64,000 bases of DNA, from positions 310,001 to 374,000 of the forward strand of contig NZ_QBUG01000003.1 of the NCBI RefSeq assembly GCF_003058225.1, written 5' to 3'. Positions 59,973 through 64,000 of the stretch are shown in pieces. This DNA is from Promicromonospora sp. AC04 (GTDB lineage: Bacteria > Actinomycetota > Actinomycetes > Actinomycetales > Cellulomonadaceae). Position numbers and translations under genes: made by a program. The notes beneath the pieces were generated by a model, which saw only the letters and a list, made by a program, of their open reading frames with translations, had not been told where the DNA came from and did no database searches. Numbering within the stretch: position 1 is the first letter of the stretch; every line of letters begins with the position of its first letter.

Positions 59973-60842
59973 ATGACGACGACACCCGGGCTGGGCTTCG
60001 GAGTGCTGGTTCACCTGTGGCGCGACAGGCTGTCCCCCGTCGACGCGGGCCTGCCGCGTTCGGCCGGGCGCCGGGCGCCGGGACTGCGGCGCGAGGAGCT
60101 CGCGCAGCTCGCCGGGCTGTCGGTGGACTACGTGCTGCGCCTGGAGCAGGGGCGCGCGACCAGCCCGTCCGCGCAGGTCGTCGCGTCGATCGCGCGGGCG
60201 CTCCAGCTCTCCCGGCCCGAGCGTGACCAGCTGTACGCGGCCGCCGGGCTCCTGCCGCCGCGGGACGGCCTGGTCAGCCTGCACGTCCCGCCGAGCGTCC
60301 AGCGGCTCACGGCCCGGCTCGGGGACTTCCCGATCGCGGTGTTCGCCGCGGACTGGACCCTGGTGTGGTGGAACGCCGTGTGGACCGCCCTGCACGGCGA
60401 CCCGAACGATGTGCCGGTGAGCGAACGGAACCTCGCCCGTGCTGTGTTCGGCACCGGCCCCGCCCGGGCCGCACTGCGGCCGTCCTCGTCCGAGACGGGG
60501 GAGGAGGTGTCCGCGGCCGCCGTCGTGGCCGACCTCCGCGAGGCGACCGCCCGCTATCCCATGGACGAGCGGCTGAGCGCGCTCGTGGCCGACCTGCGCC
60601 GCGACTCCGTGGACTTCGAGCTGCTCTGGGCCACCGGTCACAGCGCGCGGCACGTCGCGGACCGGAAGACGATCCGGCACCCCGAGATCGGGGACATCAC
60701 TCTCGACTGCGACGTCCTGCTGGTGCCCGGCGCCGACCTGCGCGTCGTGACCTACACCGCGGCCGAGGGCAGCCCCGACGCGGGGCGCCTCGACCTGCTC
60801 CGGGTCATCGGCGGGCAGATGGTTGCGCCCGCGCCCGGCTAG
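59973..60842 (+). CDS. XRE-family regulator with MmyB-like ligand domain
   Basis: 289 residues. HTH at about 35-75 (GLRREELAQLAGLSVDYVLR, LEQGRATSPSAQVVASIARA), then an MmyB-like PAS-type domain (PIAVFAADWTLVWWNAVWTA). The family is often beside SDR or oxidoreductase genes and may bind fatty acids. ATG 59973 or GTG 59967. Its 3' end overlaps the EamA gene by 4 bases, convergent. Confidence 0.9.
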   Translation: MTTTPGLGFGVLVHLWRDRLSPVDAGLPRSAGRRAPGLRREELAQLAGLSVDYVLRLEQGRATSPSAQVVASIARALQLSRPERDQLYAAAGLLPPRDGLVSLHVPPSVQRLTARLGDFPIAVFAADWTLVWWNAVWTALHGDPNDVPVSERNLARAVFGTGPARAALRPSSSETGEEVSAAAVVADLREATARYPMDERLSALVADLRRDSVDFELLWATGHSARHVADRKTIRHPEIGDITLDCDVLLVPGADLRVVTYTAAEGSPDAGRLDLLRVIGGQMVAPAPG

Positions 60843-61759
60843 CGCAACCGCGATCGAACCGCGATCGCCGCGCAGGCGATCACTGCCGCACCGCCGAGCA
60901 CGGTGGGCCACGTGAGCTGCTCGCGCAGGAGCAGCGCGGCCCAGCAGATGGTCAGCACGGGCTGGACGAGCTGGACCTGGCTGACCTGCGCCATCGGGCC
61001 GATTGCCAGACCGCGGTACCAGGCGAAGAAGCCGAGGAACATGCTCACCACCCCGAGGTACCCGAACAGGGCCCAGTCGAGCGGGGTGCCCGTCGGCGGG
61101 TGCTGCACCATCGAGAAGCCGGTGAGGAGCACCATCGGGACGCCGGCGAGCACGAGCGCCCAGGAGATCGTCTGCCAGGCGCCGAGCTCGCGGGCAAGCA
61201 GCCCACCCTCCGCGTAGCCGATCCCGCACGCGACCACGGCGGCGAGCAGGAGCAGGTCCGACCCGTGCAGCCCGCCGCCTCCGCCGCCCTGGATCGAGGC
61301 GAAGACGACCGCCGCGATCGCGCCGAGCGCCGCCATCACCCAGAACGACATCCGCGGTCGCTCGCGCCCGCGGAGCACGACCAGCACCGCCGTCACCGCG
61401 GGCAGCAGCGCGATCACGACGGCGCTGTGGCTGGCGGACGCCGTCGTGAGCGCGAACGAGGTCAGCACCGGGAAGCCGACGACCACGCCCCCCGCGACGA
61501 TCGCGAGCCGCGCCCACTGGATGCCGCGGGGCCGACGCTGCCGGGTGATCGCGAGGGCGGCGGCCGCGAGCACCGCGGCGACGACCGCGCGGCCGCAGGA
61601 CACGAACAGCGGTGACATCCCGCCACCGTCGACCACGACGCGGGTGAAGGGGAGGGTGAGCGAGAAGGCCGCGACCCCGAGGAAACCCCACCAGAGACCT
61701 GCGCGAGAGGTGGATAGCGGGGAGGTCGCAGCGAGAGTAGCGCTACTATTGCTCGTCAT
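60839..61759 (-). CDS. EamA/DMT-family transporter
   Basis: 306 residues, ten predicted helices in two EamA repeats (VVVGFPVLTSFALTTASASH, and YLGVVSMFLGFFAWYRGLAI for the second). Exports small metabolites or amino acids. The start ATG 61759 overlaps by two bases with the divergent MocR start, so the two genes share one short control region. Confidence 0.92.
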   Translation of the reverse strand: MTSNSSATLAATSPLSTSRAGLWWGFLGVAAFSLTLPFTRVVVDGGGMSPLFVSCGRAVVAAVLAAAALAITRQRRPRGIQWARLAIVAGGVVVGFPVLTSFALTTASASHSAVVIALLPAVTAVLVVLRGRERPRMSFWVMAALGAIAAVVFASIQGGGGGGLHGSDLLLLAAVVACGIGYAEGGLLARELGAWQTISWALVLAGVPMVLLTGFSMVQHPPTGTPLDWALFGYLGVVSMFLGFFAWYRGLAIGPMAQVSQVQLVQPVLTICWAALLLREQLTWPTVLGGAAVIACAAIAVRSRLR

Positions 61760-61769
61760 GTATGACGAT
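61744..61769. promoter_or_regulatory. Shared divergent start region of the EamA and MocR genes
   Basis: CGTCAT-GT-ATGACG (61755-61768) is a palindrome that contains both start codons. TACTAT (61744-61749) is a -10 candidate for the plus gene and TATCGT (61769-61764) for the minus gene, both so close to ATG that the mRNAs would be leaderless. MocR-type regulators usually bind in this position. Confidence 0.6.
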
Positions 61770-63167
61770 AGCAGTGCTCGAATCGTCGCGGGCCTCCGCG
61801 AGTGGATAGCCGCAGCCGCGCCCGGCGCGCGGCTGCCGTCCAGCCGGGCGCTCGTGGCGCAGTACGGTGCCAGCCCGGTCACCGTGCAGAAGGCGCTGCG
61901 CACCCTGACGTCGCAGGGTGCGGTGGAGACCCGGCCGGGCGTCGGGACGTTCGTCCGGGCGGTGCGGGTGGCGCGCCCCAACGACTACGGCTGGCAGACG
62001 GCCGCGCTCGGTCCCCGGCCGAAGGCCGTCCAGCAGCTGTCCAGAGCCCTGCACTCCGTTCCGAACGACGTGATCGCGCTCCACTCGGGCTACCCGGACC
62101 GCGAGCTGCTGCCCGAGCGCCTGGTTCGGGCCGCCTTCAACCGTGCAGCCCGCAGCGAGGCCGCCGTGACCAGGTCACCGGCCGCCGGCGTCCCGGAGCT
62201 GCAGGCGTGGTTCGCGGCCGAGCTCGGCGCCGCATCGCCCGTGGGCATCGCGCCGCCGGCGCCCAGCGACGTCGTCGTCTTTCCCGGCAGTCAGGCCAGT
62301 CTCAGCACCACCTTTCGCGCACTGGTCGGCGCGGGCAGGCCGCTCCTGGTGGAGTCGCCGACGTACTGGGGCGCCCTCCTCGCCGCCGACCAGGTCGGTG
62401 TGCAGGTGGTGCCGGTGCCCAGCGGCCCCCAGGGGCCGGACCCGGATGCGCTCGCGCGCGCCTTCGCCCAGACGGGTGCGCGTGCCTTTTATGCGCAGCC
62501 GCACTTCGCCAACCCGACCGGCGCACGCTGGTCGCCCGAGCTGTCCGACGAGGTGCTCCGGATGGCGCGCGAACACGGCGCCTATGTGATCGAGGACGAC
62601 TGGGCGCACGACTTCGGGATCACCCAGGACGTGGTCCCGCTCGCGGCCCGGGACGACGGCGGGCACGTCGTCTACCTGCGCTCTCTGGCCAAGTGCGTCT
62701 CGCCGGCGGTGCGGGTGGCCGGGCTCGTCGCCCGAGGCCCCGCCCGCGAGCGGATCCTCGCCGGCGCGCAGGCCGAGTCGATGTACGTGAGCGGCATGCT
62801 GCAGACCGCCGCGCTCGACGTCGTGACGCAGCCCGCCTGGCGTACCCACCTGCGCGGCCTGCGGCAGCAGCTCGCCGCCCGCCGCGACCTGCTGCTCGGC
62901 GCGCTCCGGGAACACGTCCCGGCCGCCCGCGTCGAGCACGTGCCGCAGGGCGGCCTGAACCTCTGGGTCCGGTTCCCGGATACCACCGACACCGCGCGCC
63001 TGGTCCAGGACTGTGAGGCCGCCGGCGTCGTCGTGGCAGCGGGCGACGAGTGGTTCCCGGCCGAGCCGACCGGCGCCTACCTGCGGCTCAACTACTCGGG
63101 ACCGAACCCGGGGGCGTTCCCGGAGGGCGCGCGCGTGATCGGGGAGATGCTGGCGCGGCAGGCTTGA
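61758..63167 (+). CDS. MocR-type regulator (GntR HTH fused to aminotransferase-like domain)
   Basis: 469 residues. N-terminal GntR winged helix (LPSSRALVAQYGASPVTVQK, ALRTLTSQGAVETRPGVGTF), then a fold-type I PLP domain with NPTGARWSPELSDEVL, VIEDDWAHDFG and YLRSLAKCVSPAVRVAG, whose Lys should bind PLP. PdxR/MocR regulators sense PLP or amino compounds. Divergent and overlapping with the EamA exporter, its likely target. Confidence 0.93.
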   Translation: MYDDSSARIVAGLREWIAAAAPGARLPSSRALVAQYGASPVTVQKALRTLTSQGAVETRPGVGTFVRAVRVARPNDYGWQTAALGPRPKAVQQLSRALHSVPNDVIALHSGYPDRELLPERLVRAAFNRAARSEAAVTRSPAAGVPELQAWFAAELGAASPVGIAPPAPSDVVVFPGSQASLSTTFRALVGAGRPLLVESPTYWGALLAADQVGVQVVPVPSGPQGPDPDALARAFAQTGARAFYAQPHFANPTGARWSPELSDEVLRMAREHGAYVIEDDWAHDFGITQDVVPLAARDDGGHVVYLRSLAKCVSPAVRVAGLVARGPARERILAGAQAESMYVSGMLQTAALDVVTQPAWRTHLRGLRQQLAARRDLLLGALREHVPAARVEHVPQGGLNLWVRFPDTTDTARLVQDCEAAGVVVAAGDEWFPAEPTGAYLRLNYSGPNPGAFPEGARVIGEMLARQA

Positions 63168-63177
63168 CGGTCGGCGG

Positions 63178-63513
63178 CTACTGCTTGGGCGGCAACGAGC
63201 GGGCGTAGCTCACCCCGCGCTGCGCCCAGGTCGAGACCTCGGCCTCGGTGTTGAGGTCGTCCGCGCCGACGTTCAGCCAGCCGCTCATGACGCGTCCGCC
63301 CATCACCGCGCGCGTGGCGGCAGTCGTGGAAACCAGCTCTTCGGCGGTGTCGGCCCCGACACGCACCAGGATCCCGCCCCTGCTGCTCACGGCCACTGCG
63401 AGGTTGCCGTTGACCATGAAGGCCAGCCCGCCGAACATGCGCCGCTCGGTGATGGCGGACTCGCCGTCGAGGGCGCCCCGAATCTCGTCCGCGAGGGCCA
63501 GGTCGTATGCCAT
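63178..63513 (-). CDS. TfoX/Sxy N-terminal domain protein
   Basis: 111 residues with the TfoX_N pattern ITERRMFGGLAFMVNGNLAV and GGRVMSGWLNVGAD. Only the N-terminal domain is present, as in many actinobacterial members, where no competence role is known. ATG 63513; 10 bases after the stop of the upstream gene at 63524, so they may be cotranscribed. Confidence 0.88.
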   Translation of the reverse strand: MAYDLALADEIRGALDGESAITERRMFGGLAFMVNGNLAVAVSSRGGILVRVGADTAEELVSTTAATRAVMGGRVMSGWLNVGADDLNTEAEVSTWAQRGVSYARSLPPKQ

Positions 63514-63523
63514 GCGATCGAGG

Positions 63524-64000
63524 CTACGCGGACGGCAGGGAACGGGAGCGGTCGGCATTCTCGGCCAGCCGCTCCAGGCGGAACAGCCGCACCACTCGCC
63601 CCGACTCCCGCTCGTAGGCGCGGTAGCCGGGCCACTGCGACTCGATACGTGCCCACGTGGCGTCCCGCTCGTCGTCGCCGATGAGCGTTGCCCGGACCGG
63701 CATCCGCCGACCGCGCACGCTGATCGCCGCGTCCGGGTGCGCCAGCAGGTTGTAGGTCCATGCCGGGTGCCGCCCCTGGGCGAACGCGGAGCCCGCCACG
63801 ATCGCCCGGCCCGGCCCGTCGGGTGTGTACATCAGGTAGGTATCGCGCGGCTCCCCCGACTTCGCCCCCGTCGAGTGCAGGACGAGCGACGGCACCAGCA
63901 GCGCGCTGATCTGCAGCCTTCCGCCGGAGCACCAGGCGAGAAAGCGCTCGGCCGGCGGCAGGAGCACGGGGCCGGCGGCGCGGAACGCCCGCGTGCGCGT
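63524..64000 (-). CDS. Nitroreductase-type deazaflavin-dependent oxidoreductase, 5' partial
   Basis: The frame stays open to the window end, and the upstream residues (RAFRAAGPVLLPPAERFLAW) fit the protein, so the start probably lies outside. Family pattern: LVLHSTGAKSGEPRDTYLMY, IVAGSAFAQGRHPAWTYNLL and RGRRMPVRATLIGDDER, as in F420-binding Ddn-like proteins. If GTG 63967 were the start, it would be 147 residues. Confidence 0.88.
   Translation of the reverse strand, partial: TRTRAFRAAGPVLLPPAERFLAWCSGGRLQISALLVPSLVLHSTGAKSGEPRDTYLMYTPDGPGRAIVAGSAFAQGRHPAWTYNLLAHPDAAISVRGRRMPVRATLIGDDERDATWARIESQWPGYRAYERESGRVVRLFRLERLAENADRSRSLPSA

Overview
The window is very GC-rich, densely coding DNA from an actinobacterium. 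The closest guess is Micrococcales, perhaps Promicromonosporaceae or Cellulomonadaceae. This rests on the GC content, frequent GTG/TTG and apparently leaderless starts, sugar ABC transporters without their own ATPase, a SAM riboswitch before metF, a c-di-AMP riboswitch before an NlpC/P60 gene, fused sigma/anti-sigma proteins and an F420-type oxidoreductase. The genus is inference. I saw no rRNA, tRNA, CRISPR array, IS element or phage.

Layout: 1-4.2 kb is the glycine cleavage operon gcvP (5' end outside the window), gcvT, gcvH. 4.4-10 kb has a stand-alone LuxR-type HTH protein, a Nudix hydrolase, a ComB-like phosphatase, a 1204-residue secreted phosphodiester glycosidase/phosphoesterase and a small membrane protein. 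10.1-14.3 kb is a tandem array of four secreted paralogues whose only cysteines form a C-terminal Cys-x-Cys; each has a repeated leader and a hairpin terminator. 14.4-17.6 kb is a sugar ABC uptake operon. 17.6-21.6 kb holds SAM riboswitch-metF, hsp20, a Tat-exported amidase and a PlsC-like acyltransferase. 21.7-28.1 kb is a sugar locus: a GH2 glycosidase, a LacI regulator and a second ABC uptake operon, with shared CAACGTTG-type operators. 28-39.9 kb has an App1-like phosphatase, a NYN/LOTUS protein, a TetR-LLM pair, tag, a TetR-controlled DrrAB-like exporter, a DUF2306 protein, a DinB protein, a VanY-like peptidase and rlmC.

39.9-46.2 kb is the most unusual part. It has two tandem one-piece sigma/anti-sigma membrane proteins, a small leaderless gene, copies of a sharply conserved promoter module, and a leucyl-tRNA synthetase that lacks the CP1 editing domain and sits behind a leucine-codon leader peptide and terminator. 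A third copy of the promoter module, at 57.6 kb, drives a truncated sigma-like gene and links the two loci.

46-64 kb carries a voltage-gated cation channel, stress and envelope proteins, two NlpC/P60 hydrolases (one behind the c-di-AMP riboswitch), a secreted subtilase, a SigE-family sigma factor with its membrane partner, a GH25 lysozyme, another DinB protein, an FBP-domain protein, divergent SDR/XRE and EamA/MocR pairs, a TfoX-like protein and a deazaflavin-dependent oxidoreductase cut by the window end. Many products act at the cell envelope: peptidoglycan hydrolases, membrane-tethered regulators, secreted proteins and sugar uptake.
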